From an uncultured Saprospiraceae bacterium (GTDB lineage: Bacteria > Bacteroidota > Bacteroidia > Chitinophagales > Saprospiraceae): a stretch of DNA of 64,000 nt. Under the pieces are notes generated by a model. That model did no database searches, was not told the origin of the DNA, and saw only the letters and a list, made by a program, of their open reading frames with translations. Positions 42,873 to 52,174 of this stretch are shown in pieces. Position 1 is the first letter of the stretch. Every line of letters begins with the position of its first letter. Position numbers and translations under genes: made by a program. The DNA lies in contig CAJQRD010000026.1 in NCBI GenBank assembly GCA_905480605.1, positions 1 to 64,000 of the forward strand, in the 5' to 3' direction.

Positions 42873-45863
42873 TTATGGTATCAACCTACCTGGTTGACTA
42901 CTATACATCCAAGGATTTAGTTTCTTTAGATTTAGTTTAAATGAGACTCTTGAGAATAACGATGATCCTGCGTATTGGATTTTTAATCTATCGTCATTGA
43001 TTAATGGCAAGTAAATTCCTGCCACATCACCCAACTCAATAGCCAATCCAGCACTGTAATAAAATACATTTTTCAATGGATCAGCAGTTACTGACTTCGT
43101 ATTTGAAAGTGCTGCATCAATATAAGGCCTAACCTTAATCACACTTAAAATTGAAAATGGCAAATCAGCTTTTAAGTTTACAGCCATTGCATAGTTGTTA
43201 CTCATACCTTCTTTACTATAGGTCTCAAATGTATTTTTAAATCCTAAGTCATCAATAATAATCTGAGAAGAAGCAGAATTGCCTTCTCCTGTTCTAGAAA
43301 AATAATAATTATCGTAGGCATAATCCGTAATTCCATTAGCGCTTAAAGCGACAGATCCTCTTGTAAATATATCTGCAAAATTACTTGAGTTACGTTGGGT
43401 ATTGATTGGAAAGTATGAACCATAAAACCTAAAAAAGAACTTAGAATTCTTGTTGTAATTTAATCTTGTGTTATACTCAAATGATGTTTTTAAATACTCA
43501 CCTTGGTTCTCAAATGGTTGATTGTATTTTTCATATTGCAATTGAATTTTCAAATCATAACTGGATAGCATTTTTTTTGAATATTTACTATACGCCAATT
43601 GATGCACATTAAAATTCGAATTATCAATCAACACCTCAATACTTGGCGTAAATGTCGCGTCTTCACGATTGATATGGTGCCATTTATATTCCAACTGGCC
43701 ATAATTATATAAGTCGTGACTGAAATTCAATTTCAAATAAGGTGTTACTTTTTTATACTTCAAATTGTAATCCAACAATTCATTTTCTGCAAAATGATAT
43801 TGTCTGCCTTCTAAGCCAATAGCGAAACTTTTTAAAGCCTTACCTTTAAAGTAGATATCTTTCTGAACAGCAAATGATCCTGCTAAGTCCTGTGAAGAAA
43901 ATGCATAATTAGGATTGAAATAATAGCTGATATTCTCTTTTGGAAATACATCGCTAAATGCAACCATTCCCAACATTAACCCATCATAAGAATTATGTTG
44001 AACCATTGGCAACACATTAACATTAAAGGCACGAGAATCTCCACCGACCTTCATGAAGTTAACCTTTACATTAGGATCTGAAATCTGCATTTTCTGCAAC
44101 TCCTTGTCATTGTTTCTATGGTTGTCTTCAAACAATTGAGCTTCTCCATTTATTACAATCTTTGCAAAGCCTGCATCTTTAAACTTCAGTGATTGCATTT
44201 CTTCGCCCGTCATGTCAAACCATTTTGATGCTATCAATTTGTTGTTTTGATCATAACCCGACAATTGCATTGGCAATTTGGTGTTGTATTTATTATGAAC
44301 AACAACTGTCAACTGACCTGAAGCCTCTTCAATATTTTTAACAGCAAAATCAATTGGACTGTTGCTTGATATTAATGCATCGAATATTTGGCGCACTGGC
44401 TTGCCTGAAATTTCTTCAAACACATTGATCAGATCATCTGGAGATAGATGTTTAAACTGCCATTTTAAATACAAATTCTGAATTGATCTCTCGAAAGTTT
44501 CTTTACCAAGATAAGCAGCTATATACTCAAATATCCATGCTGTCTTTTCATAATTCATCGCTATATAATTCATCGGATCAAACTCTTCAGAATCCTGATC
44601 AATTTTCATATTCAACCTTGTTCTTTGCAAGTGAATTATTGATTTCTTGAGCAATGAGAATCCACTATCATTGTTGCGAAATAAAACTTTTGAACCATTG
44701 TTGTAATTCGTCCGATCATAATATATCGCATCATACTTATGATCAAAATAACTTGTTAAACCCTCATCAATCCAAGCATGTTTTCTTTCATTAGATGCCA
44801 GTATACCATAAAACCAATTGTGTCCGATCTCATTAGCGATTAAGTGATCCACTTGCTGTTCCTTTCCTGACATATCCAATATTGTTATCATTGGATATTC
44901 CATTCCACTGCCACCCAATCCAGATTCCACAATTGTCATTTCAGGATAAGGATAAGCACCTACCTCCTCAGAATAGTATCTCAATGCTCTCTTCGCAAAG
45001 CCCATATATTTTTCCCAAAAGACATTATCTTCTTTGACAAATAAATTCACCTTAACTTCTTGCCCATCAATACTGATTACATCTGTATAGGGAATGTAAT
45101 ACTCGCTGGCAAACCAAGCAAAATCATGGACATTTTTTGCGGTAAAGGAAACTGTTCTTTTGCGTTCTTCTATATTTAAACTTGATGCACTTTCTAGCTT
45201 CGAACCCGTACCCACAACTGAATAAGATATTGGCATTGTTAGTTCAACATTGTAGTTTCCAAATTCAGAATAAAACTCCCCCAAAGACAAGTAAGGGATT
45301 GCATGCCAACCTTCACTATCATATACAGCTGGTTTTGGATACCACTGTGTCATCTGATATAAGTTTTCCTTGTAGCCTGGTCTGTCAAAAGCATATGGAA
45401 TTTTCAGTACATAACTCATTTGAAGCTTTATACTTTCACCAGACTTCAATGGCTTCTTTAAATTGATTTGTGCAATATCAGAAAACGTCTTGCCATCAAT
45501 AGAGTAAGGCAAAAATTCAACGCTCGCATCATTGATAGTAACATCCAGACTTTGATACCCACCTTGTTGATCTTCATTAGAAAAATAAAAATCATATCTC
45601 CCCATTTTCAGTTGCTGATTTGAAAAATTCGAAGTCTTATCTTTCATGGCATTCAACCAAAGGTGCAATATTATTTTATCCAAGTTATCACTCGAATTAT
45701 TGGTATAAATCATAGAAGCACTTACATATAATTTTTTATTAAGTGTATCCAATTCAGCTTTGATATCATAGTCTACTTTCTGTTGGAAATAGTCTTGTGA
45801 TATGGCAGGTTGCCACATTAAAAATCCGATTGCAAGAAAAATTACGATTGCCTTTATATGCAT
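42873..45863 (-). CDS. M1 family metallopeptidase homologue with altered zinc-binding motif
   Basis: A 996-residue exported protein with a signal peptide (IVIFLAIGFLMWQPAIS). The M1 N-terminal domain is followed by the GXMEN-like exopeptidase motif GGSGMEYPMI. The zinc site reads ANEIGHNWFYG with WIDEGLTSYFD: Asn344-Glu-x-x-His348, and Glu367 18 residues on. The usual HExxH has Asn (AAT) instead of His (CAT), one base away. A helical domain follows, and then about 350 residues of beta-rich sequence ending KLNLKKLNPWMYSSQPGRLI, like an outer-membrane barrel. This family is common in Bacteroidota. With one zinc ligand changed the enzyme may be inactive. It heads a two-gene unit with the BNR protein. 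Confidence 0.88.
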   Translation of the reverse strand: MHIKAIVIFLAIGFLMWQPAISQDYFQQKVDYDIKAELDTLNKKLYVSASMIYTNNSSDNLDKIILHLWLNAMKDKTSNFSNQQLKMGRYDFYFSNEDQQGGYQSLDVTINDASVEFLPYSIDGKTFSDIAQINLKKPLKSGESIKLQMSYVLKIPYAFDRPGYKENLYQMTQWYPKPAVYDSEGWHAIPYLSLGEFYSEFGNYNVELTMPISYSVVGTGSKLESASSLNIEERKRTVSFTAKNVHDFAWFASEYYIPYTDVISIDGQEVKVNLFVKEDNVFWEKYMGFAKRALRYYSEEVGAYPYPEMTIVESGLGGSGMEYPMITILDMSGKEQQVDHLIANEIGHNWFYGILASNERKHAWIDEGLTSYFDHKYDAIYYDRTNYNNGSKVLFRNNDSGFSLLKKSIIHLQRTRLNMKIDQDSEEFDPMNYIAMNYEKTAWIFEYIAAYLGKETFERSIQNLYLKWQFKHLSPDDLINVFEEISGKPVRQIFDALISSNSPIDFAVKNIEEASGQLTVVVHNKYNTKLPMQLSGYDQNNKLIASKWFDMTGEEMQSLKFKDAGFAKIVINGEAQLFEDNHRNNDKELQKMQISDPNVKVNFMKVGGDSRAFNVNVLPMVQHNSYDGLMLGMVAFSDVFPKENISYYFNPNYAFSSQDLAGSFAVQKDIYFKGKALKSFAIGLEGRQYHFAENELLDYNLKYKKVTPYLKLNFSHDLYNYGQLEYKWHHINREDATFTPSIEVLIDNSNFNVHQLAYSKYSKKMLSSYDLKIQLQYEKYNQPFENQGEYLKTSFEYNTRLNYNKNSKFFFRFYGSYFPINTQRNSSNFADIFTRGSVALSANGITDYAYDNYYFSRTGEGNSASSQIIIDDLGFKNTFETYSKEGMSNNYAMAVNLKADLPFSILSVIKVRPYIDAALSNTKSVTADPLKNVFYYSAGLAIELGDVAGIYLPLINDDRLKIQYAGSSLFSRVSFKLNLKKLNPWMYSSQPGRLIP

Positions 45864-45892
45864 TTTAGTACTGCTTAGTTTAAATTGCAGTT

Positions 45893-45900
45893 CAAAGCTA
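45893..45900 (-). promoter_or_regulatory. -7 promoter box of the M1 peptidase gene
   Basis: TAGCTTTG on the minus strand matches TAnnTTTG, 29 bases before the ATG at 45863. No convincing -33 TTG is seen. Confidence 0.4.
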
Positions 45901-45927
45901 TTGATATAATATTAATATTACTTGATA

Positions 45928-46488
45928 ATGAAGAAGTATTTAGCACTGGGCATTCTTGCTTTATTACTGTTGCAATGTAAAGTTAAGCAGCCTTATTTAG
46001 AAGAAACAGAACAAAAAGAGTTCATTTTCCCATTAGAATGGGTTGGACACTACAAAGGAACTTTAAAGATTTATAAAGAAAATAAGGAAAACACGATTAT
46101 CAATATGGAGTTAATTATTGGTAATCCCAATGGTTCAGGTTACTATCCATGGACTCTTATTTATAATGACGAAGATATTAGAGAATATGGACTTGAGGCT
46201 ATCAATTCAGATTTGGGACATTACAGAATCGATGAATTTAACAGCATTCAAATTGAAGGATATTTAAATAATGGTCATTTTGTAAGCCGATTCGATGTTA
46301 TGGGCAGTGATTTGTTGGTAGATTACCATCGTACCAACAAAGGTATAGATGTGAGTTTTTACATTTCCAAAACTCAAGCTGAAACCATGACAGGTGGCGA
46401 AATCATTGCACGTGACACCGTTCCTTCCGTTAAAAGTTTTCCGATATTGGTATTTCAAAAAGCAGAATTGCTTAGAATTTCAGATTAA
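45928..46488 (+). CDS. Lipoprotein of unknown function
   Basis: A 186-residue lipoprotein with signal MKKYLALGILALLLLQC (lipobox LLLQC). I chose the ATG at 45928; a TTG two codons earlier is less likely. The mature part is beta-rich (WVGHYKGTLKIYKENKENTI, GYLNNGHFVSRFDVMGSDLL), similar in feel to lipocalin-like small lipoproteins, but no family is named. It is divergent from the M1 gene. Confidence 0.65.
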   Translation: MKKYLALGILALLLLQCKVKQPYLEETEQKEFIFPLEWVGHYKGTLKIYKENKENTIINMELIIGNPNGSGYYPWTLIYNDEDIREYGLEAINSDLGHYRIDEFNSIQIEGYLNNGHFVSRFDVMGSDLLVDYHRTNKGIDVSFYISKTQAETMTGGEIIARDTVPSVKSFPILVFQKAELLRISD

Positions 46489-46502
46489 AAAGCGGATAAA
46501 TC

Positions 46503-46532
46503 TTGATCGCATAATGAATAATTATATTTTTG
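46503..46532 (+). promoter_or_regulatory. Promoter of the cysQ-O-antigen ligase-glycosyltransferase operon
   Basis: TTG (46503-46505) and TATTTTTG (46525-46532), 19 bases apart, match the Bacteroidota -33/-7 promoter. The cysQ ATG is 16 bases downstream. Confidence 0.65.
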
Positions 46533-46548
46533 CGTTAAATACATAGTT

Positions 46549-47340
46549 ATGAAGATCGAAAAGTTAAACGATATAATCTCAGGAGTTGTAGATATCGCAA
46601 GAGAAGCAGGAAGTAAAATCCTTGAAATATATGAAGATATCGATAACTTTCAAGTTGAAATTAAAGGCGATAACTCACCACTGACAAGAGCAGACAAAGA
46701 AGCAAACGATATAATTTGTGTGGGTCTTGAAAAATTAGACACGCTATTTCCAATCATTTCTGAAGAGAATAAATTGTACCCATATGATGACCGTCAGTAC
46801 TTTGAATATTGCTGGATGGTTGATCCTCTAGATGGCACAAAGGAATTTATAAAAAGAAATGGAGAATTTACTGTCAACATCGCTTTGATTAAGAATGGTA
46901 AATCAGTAGCTGGAGTTGTATATACACCCGTTACCGATGATATGTATTATGCTATTGAAGGCGAAGGTGCATTCCTTATAAAAGATGGCAAGAAAAGTAA
47001 ACTGTCATCACCAACTTACACTTCAAAGGATGAAGGATTGTCAATAGTGTGTTCTCGTTCTCATTTAAATGAAGAGACACAAAACTTTATCGACGCCTAT
47101 AAAAATCCAGAAAAGGTTGCAAAAGGAAGCTCATTGAAATTTTTAATTATTGCATCTGGCCAAGCACATGTTTACCCACGATTGGCGCCAACAATGGAAT
47201 GGGATACTGCTGCGGCACAGATCATTCTTGAAGAATCTGGTGGATCAGTTATTGATGCACATACAAATGAGCCTGTTAGATACAACAAAGAAAATTTATT
47301 GAACCCACATTTTATCGCATTTGGTAACAGAGTAGATTAA
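46549..47340 (+). CDS. cysQ: 3'(2'),5'-bisphosphate nucleotidase (CysQ)
   Basis: A 263-residue inositol-phosphatase-fold enzyme that removes phosphate from 3'-phosphoadenosine 5'-phosphate (PAP), recycling the product of sulfate activation. Motifs: GDNSPLTRADKEAND, PIISEENKLYPYDDR, WMVDPLDGTKEFIKRNGEFT (metal site), and PRLAPTMEWDTAAAQIILEE. Normal length, ATG start just after a promoter. It begins an operon whose next gene starts 3 bases after its stop, an O-antigen ligase, so a link to sulfated glycans or simple co-regulation is possible. Confidence 0.94.
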   Translation: MKIEKLNDIISGVVDIAREAGSKILEIYEDIDNFQVEIKGDNSPLTRADKEANDIICVGLEKLDTLFPIISEENKLYPYDDRQYFEYCWMVDPLDGTKEFIKRNGEFTVNIALIKNGKSVAGVVYTPVTDDMYYAIEGEGAFLIKDGKKSKLSSPTYTSKDEGLSIVCSRSHLNEETQNFIDAYKNPEKVAKGSSLKFLIIASGQAHVYPRLAPTMEWDTAAAQIILEESGGSVIDAHTNEPVRYNKENLLNPHFIAFGNRVD

Positions 47341-47342
47341 TC

Positions 47343-48575
47343 TTGAAAGAAAAAATATCCGCTGAACATATTTTTCAGTTGGCTTGTGCCACTCTCATTT
47401 TTGGTATGCTTTATTCTCGATTCTTAATCAGTATAGGAATGATCTTATTCCTTGTGGCTGGTATTTGGAGTGGTTCTTTCATTGACAATATCAAAGCCTT
47501 TACAAAACAAAAGTCGTTCTTAGCTGTAACTGGAATTTTCTTATTGTTTTTCATTTCGGGTCTCTGGTCTGAAAACACAGAATACTTCCTCAATCGCAGC
47601 AGAATTAAACTGCCTCTTTTGTTTTTGCCCTTTGCATTTTTTGCTGTGCCAACGCTTAGTAAAAAAGTCATGCAAAGAATATTCTTGGGATTCATCGCCT
47701 TGTTTGCTTTTTCTGTATTGTGGTCGATTGGTCTATTTTTATTAGACTTCAATCACTACGTTGAAATATACGGAAAAGGGCAAACACTGCCTACTCCCAT
47801 TCATCATGTAAGATACAGTATCATGGTTAGCATTGCAGCAGCTATGACAATTTATGGGATTAAAACATGGAACGATATTTCTCCTTTGCTGAATAAAGTA
47901 CTTTGGGCGATTGCTCTCATGTTTATCTTTTACCTCCATGTATTGGCAGTCAGAAGTGGCATCATGACACTCTACATTGCATTGGGATGTTTGCTTTTTA
48001 TTTATATAAAAGAGAAAGGAAATAAACTTTGGGCTGCAGGTATAACGGTATCAAGTATCTTATTGATTTTCTTGGCAACTCAATTTGTTCCTACAATTAA
48101 AAACAAGTTAAGTTACATGCAATACAGTCTTGAAAAGTTTGCCAAAAATGAAAACATAAGGGATCTTTCAGATTCAAGAAGACTAGGTAGTATTTTTGCG
48201 GGGCTAGATCTTACAAGAAACAATCCTTTGCTTGGCGTAGGGATTGGAGATATAATGGACGAAACGAATGCGTATTTGGCAAAACATTATCCCGACCTTA
48301 TAGATTTAGAATTATTACCCCACAATCAATATATTTTAACAAGTGCAACTCTAGGGATTATAGGTTTGCTAATTTTCATATTGTTTTCATTCATGCCTCT
48401 TTTCTATTTAAATGGCTACAATGATTACTTATTACTAGCAAGTCAGTTTATGTTTTTCGCTTCGTTTATGGTAGAACATACTATTGAGTCACAAATTGGT
48501 GTGGCCTTATATATTTTCATAACTTTAATGGCGATGAAAAATCGAGAATCGCAAATGACAAACGCGCATGCATAA
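47343..48575 (+). CDS. O-antigen ligase family (Wzy_C) membrane protein
   Basis: A 410-residue multi-spanning membrane protein with about ten hydrophobic helices and the Wzy_C/O-antigen ligase pattern: SMVSIAAAMTIYG preceded by PIHHVRYSIMV, HVLAVRSGIMTLYIALGCLL, and the large periplasmic loop with DLTRNNPLLGVGIGDIMDET then LLPHNQYILTSATLGIIGLL. It transfers or polymerises polysaccharide at the periplasmic face. The start is TTG, two bases after the cysQ stop; the stop overlaps the next start by 8 nt. Ligase and polymerase cannot be told apart here. Confidence 0.88.
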   Translation: MKEKISAEHIFQLACATLIFGMLYSRFLISIGMILFLVAGIWSGSFIDNIKAFTKQKSFLAVTGIFLLFFISGLWSENTEYFLNRSRIKLPLLFLPFAFFAVPTLSKKVMQRIFLGFIALFAFSVLWSIGLFLLDFNHYVEIYGKGQTLPTPIHHVRYSIMVSIAAAMTIYGIKTWNDISPLLNKVLWAIALMFIFYLHVLAVRSGIMTLYIALGCLLFIYIKEKGNKLWAAGITVSSILLIFLATQFVPTIKNKLSYMQYSLEKFAKNENIRDLSDSRRLGSIFAGLDLTRNNPLLGVGIGDIMDETNAYLAKHYPDLIDLELLPHNQYILTSATLGIIGLLIFILFSFMPLFYLNGYNDYLLLASQFMFFASFMVEHTIESQIGVALYIFITLMAMKNRESQMTNAHA

Positions 48576-49323
48576 ACTCAGTACAGTAATCATGACCTTC
48601 AATGAAGAAGCTAAGATAGAGCGATGTATACGTTCTGTTTTAGAGATCAGCGATGAGGTCGTACTGATAGATTCCTTTTCTACCGACAAGACGGTAGAGA
48701 TAGCACAATCATTGGGCGCTAAAGTTATTCAGCACAAATTTCTGGGATATATCAAACAGCGAGAACTTACGATTTCTGAAGCATCTCATGACTTTGTACT
48801 GGCATTAGATGCTGACGAGTATTTAAGCGTTGACCTTGCCAATGAAATCAAACTTCTCAAAAACAAAGCAAAAGCGGATGCCTATTACCTTAATAGATCC
48901 AACGCCATAAACAATTACTTCTTAAAACATGGTTCTTGGTTTCCACACAGAATCGTACGACTATTTTTTAAGAACAAGGTGAAATGCGAAGGCAATCCAC
49001 CTCATGACAGAATCAGCGCAGTAGACGGTTCCACAACAACAAAACTAAAGGGCTTATTGATGCATCACTGCAATGAAGATATTCATGACCGCATTGTAAC
49101 AGTAAACAAGCACAGCACTATAGCAGCCAAACATAGGTTTGAACAAGGCCAAAGAACAACCTACCTAAGAATATTACTTAAACCTATCTGGAAGTTTATT
49201 GTTGAGTACTTTTTCAGATTCGGATTTATGGATGGTTTTTATGGTTACTTGATGGCAAAGACAACGGCTCAGTATATTTATTTGAGAGAGAGTAAGTTGA
49301 TGGAGATACAACGTGGATTGTAA
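48568..49323 (+). CDS. Glycosyltransferase family 2 (WaaE/KdtX-like LPS core transferase)
   Basis: A 251-residue GT-A enzyme with LSTVIMTFNEEAKIERCIRS, EISDEVVLIDSFSTDKTVEI and the DxD-like ALDADEYLS. This fold and length match WaaE/KdtX-type lipopolysaccharide core beta-glucosyltransferases. It also has FPHRIVRLFFKNKVKCEGNP and MDGFYGYLMAKTTAQYIY near the C-terminus. It overlaps the O-antigen ligase gene by 8 nt, so the two are translationally coupled. Its product is probably an LPS or capsule glycan step. Confidence 0.92.
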   Translation: MHKLSTVIMTFNEEAKIERCIRSVLEISDEVVLIDSFSTDKTVEIAQSLGAKVIQHKFLGYIKQRELTISEASHDFVLALDADEYLSVDLANEIKLLKNKAKADAYYLNRSNAINNYFLKHGSWFPHRIVRLFFKNKVKCEGNPPHDRISAVDGSTTTKLKGLLMHHCNEDIHDRIVTVNKHSTIAAKHRFEQGQRTTYLRILLKPIWKFIVEYFFRFGFMDGFYGYLMAKTTAQYIYLRESKLMEIQRGL

Positions 49324-49440
49324 TTAATATTTAATGATTAATAATGAATGATTAAAAAATTATGTTGACCTTCGTTTTCTTAAGAAAACTTCTGTGAATG
49401 AAAATTAAGGATTAAGGATTAAAAGATAAGAAATTAAAAA
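49324..49440. repeat. AT-rich tract shared with the purL 3' flank
   Basis: Just after the glycosyltransferase stop lies TTAATGATTAATAATGAATG plus ATTA (49330-49353), identical over 24 bases to 12873-12896. Simple GGATTAA-type repeats follow (AAATTAAGGATTAAGGATTA). A looser copy is found after the S9 peptidase stop (52069-52115). It is non-coding. Confidence 0.75.
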
Positions 49441-49480
49441 TTGAATTCATTGTTGGCATTAAATCATTGAAATAAAAAAA

Positions 49481-52072
49481 ATGGTACCATTAATAGATAG
49501 AGAAATATTTTTCGGAAACCCACAAGTATCTGGAGCGCAATTAAGTCCAGATGGGACATACGTTACATTTATCAAACCTTACAATGGTATAATGAACATT
49601 TGGATAAAGGCAAAAGGTGCTGAATTCAAAGATGCCTACCCTATTACTCAGGATACCACACGACCAATACGTTCTTACTTTTGGAGTCGTGATGCACAGT
49701 TTGTTTTGTATGTTCAAGACAAAGGAGGAGATGAAAACTTTAGAATATATGCTGTTGATCCTAAACAAGCTTCTCGGGATGTTATTCCACAAGCCAGAGA
49801 TCTTACACCATTTGAAGACATTCGTGCATTTATATTGTCATTGCCAAAGAAAGATGAATCTCAGATCTTGGTTGGCATCAATGACAGAGATAAGGCATGG
49901 CATGATTTCTATTCTATAAATATATCATCTGGAGAAAGAACATTGATGTATCAAAATGATGAACGCTTAGACAGTATCACATTTGATTTAGATTCTAATA
50001 TTAGATTGGCTACAAGATCTTTGCCTGATGGTAGCAGTGAAGTATTAGAGCTTAAAGAAAAAGGATTTGAAAAAATACTTACTTCAGGATTAGAAGAGAC
50101 ATTAAGTCCAGTACGATTTCACAAAGATGGACGTGTTTACTTTATTTCGAATGTTGGCAAACCTGATTTGGCGGGGTTGTACATTTATAATTTGGAGACG
50201 AAGGAAATGCAACTGGTAGAATCTGACCCACAAGGGTTGGTCGACATTTCAAATGCTACTTTTTCGCCGATAACAGATGAATTAAGAGCTACTGTTTATG
50301 TTGCAGATAAAAAGAGAATCTACTGGAAAACATTTGAATTTGAATCAGATTACAATTTCTTGCAGGAGCAATTTCCAAATGCTGAAATATCGATTACCTC
50401 TGTAACAAAAGATGAAAAGCATTGGTTGTTTTATGTTAACAGTGACGTTGATCCAGGTTCTGCTTATTATTTCGAGCGCAGCACGCAAGAAATTAAATTT
50501 TTATATTCACCACGTCCTGAGTTGCCAAATGAGCATCTTTCACACATGCATCCAGTGACCTACCCTTCTTTGGATGGTTTAAACATTCCAGCATATCTGA
50601 CTTTACCTAAATTAGAAGACACTAAAAATCTTCCTGCTGTAGTATTTGTACATGGTGGGCCATGGGCAAGAGATTATTGGGGTTATAACAGTTATGCACA
50701 ATTTCTTGCTAACAGAGGCTATGTTGTATTGCAACCAAACTTTAGAGGTTCGACTGGATACGGTAAAGCATTCGCAAATGCAGCTATAAATGAGTGGGGA
50801 GAAAAAATGCAGGATGATTTGACGGCAGGTGCAAGATATCTGGTCTCAGAAGGATATGCCGATGCTTCAAAAATAATCATCATGGGTGGATCATACGGCG
50901 GGTATGCAACACTTGCTGGATTGACATTTACACCGGATGAATATGCTGGTGGGGTATCTATTGTTGGACCATCAAATCTATTTACCTTACTAGAAACAAT
51001 TCCTCCTTACTGGGAGTCAGCCAGAGCAATGTTTCACAAGCGTATGGGAGATCCAAACACTGAAGAAGGACGTGAGCAATTGAAAAGACAATCTCCTTTC
51101 TTCCACGCTAAAAATATAAAAGTACCACTTTTGGTAGCACAAGGTGGTAATGATCCGAGAGTTAAAAAAAGCGAGTCTGATCAGATCGTAATAGCAATGC
51201 GTGATCTTGGTCTTCCCGTCGAGTATATCAACTTTCCTGATGAAGGACATGGTTTTGCTAAACCAGACAACAGCATGGCATTTATTGCTGTTATGGAAAA
51301 ATTCTTGGCCAAGCACATTGGTGGAAGATATCAAGAAGATGTTCCTCAAAAAATACACGATATCATAGAAAACGTTACAGTCAATATCGCTGAGCTTGAA
51401 ATGCCAGAAATCGTAACTGATGAAATGAAAAATCAAGACTTGCCTTACATAGAAAACATAATCGATGACAACACTTTAAAATATAAATTGTCTTTTGATA
51501 TGCAAGGCAAAAATATGTTGTTTGATGTTGAACGTACAATCAAAAATGTAAACACAAGTATTTCTGTAACCGATTTCAGTGCGTCAGATATGGGCACAAT
51601 GAAAGATGAAAGTACTGTGTCTTATCGAACTTTCAGTCCAATCACAAGAAAGGTTGAGCAAGGTCCTCTGACAATAAATCTTAGTTTTTCTGATAATGAC
51701 ACAATCAGTGGTGAAGTAACAATGCAAGACCAAACTCAAAGTGTAAACATGAAAATTGAAGAGTCATACGTAATGGATGGCCCAAGTTTAGATATATATT
51801 TAACAAACTTAAAACTATCAGATTCTTTCAGTTCTATTCTAAGAATATTTGACACTACAAATCAGCTCCTACAAACATATAGCTTCAAAGTTATTGGCTC
51901 AGAAACGATTGATGCATACAATTGCTATAGGTGCGAACTACAATCTTTAGATGGACCGGATAAGAGTCAGACTTTATGGATTTACAAGAGTGATAGTCCG
52001 ATACTGGTGCTTAAAAGGTCTGTGATTGGTGAGATGGGGGGTGCTGTTATGGAGATGAGGATTACTAATTAA
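49481..52072 (+). CDS. S9 family prolyl oligopeptidase-like serine peptidase with extra C-terminal domain
   Basis: An 863-residue protein. Residues 1-380 form a WD40-like propeller (VSGAQLSPDGTYVTFIKP, YFWSRDAQFVLYVQDKGGDE). The alpha/beta-hydrolase follows: VFVHGGPWARDYWGYNSYAQ, LQPNFRGSTGYGKAF, nucleophile GGSYGGYATLAG (Ser at about 470), Asp at about 557 (GGNDPRVKKSESD), His at about 589 (DEGHGFAKPDN). From about 615 to 863 there is an additional beta-rich region (KLSFDMQGKNMLFDVER, NLSFSDNDTISGEVTMQDQT, YNCYRCELQSLDG) that typical S9C peptidases lack. No signal peptide is seen at the chosen start, so it is either cytosolic or its leader lies elsewhere. Confidence 0.9.
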   Translation: MVPLIDREIFFGNPQVSGAQLSPDGTYVTFIKPYNGIMNIWIKAKGAEFKDAYPITQDTTRPIRSYFWSRDAQFVLYVQDKGGDENFRIYAVDPKQASRDVIPQARDLTPFEDIRAFILSLPKKDESQILVGINDRDKAWHDFYSINISSGERTLMYQNDERLDSITFDLDSNIRLATRSLPDGSSEVLELKEKGFEKILTSGLEETLSPVRFHKDGRVYFISNVGKPDLAGLYIYNLETKEMQLVESDPQGLVDISNATFSPITDELRATVYVADKKRIYWKTFEFESDYNFLQEQFPNAEISITSVTKDEKHWLFYVNSDVDPGSAYYFERSTQEIKFLYSPRPELPNEHLSHMHPVTYPSLDGLNIPAYLTLPKLEDTKNLPAVVFVHGGPWARDYWGYNSYAQFLANRGYVVLQPNFRGSTGYGKAFANAAINEWGEKMQDDLTAGARYLVSEGYADASKIIIMGGSYGGYATLAGLTFTPDEYAGGVSIVGPSNLFTLLETIPPYWESARAMFHKRMGDPNTEEGREQLKRQSPFFHAKNIKVPLLVAQGGNDPRVKKSESDQIVIAMRDLGLPVEYINFPDEGHGFAKPDNSMAFIAVMEKFLAKHIGGRYQEDVPQKIHDIIENVTVNIAELEMPEIVTDEMKNQDLPYIENIIDDNTLKYKLSFDMQGKNMLFDVERTIKNVNTSISVTDFSASDMGTMKDESTVSYRTFSPITRKVEQGPLTINLSFSDNDTISGEVTMQDQTQSVNMKIEESYVMDGPSLDIYLTNLKLSDSFSSILRIFDTTNQLLQTYSFKVIGSETIDAYNCYRCELQSLDGPDKSQTLWIYKSDSPILVLKRSVIGEMGGAVMEMRITN

Positions 52073-52174
52073 TGATTAATAGGGAATGAGTAATAATTAT
52101 GGATTGGGATTCCTTTTATGATTCTGGTGTGTGTGTGTTCAACATTCACTTTTCTAATTATTAAACATTAACTA

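Noticed and set aside
51017-51436. Minus-strand 139-codon ORF inside the S9 peptidase
   Set aside because: Fully contained in a well-supported gene; no family resemblance.
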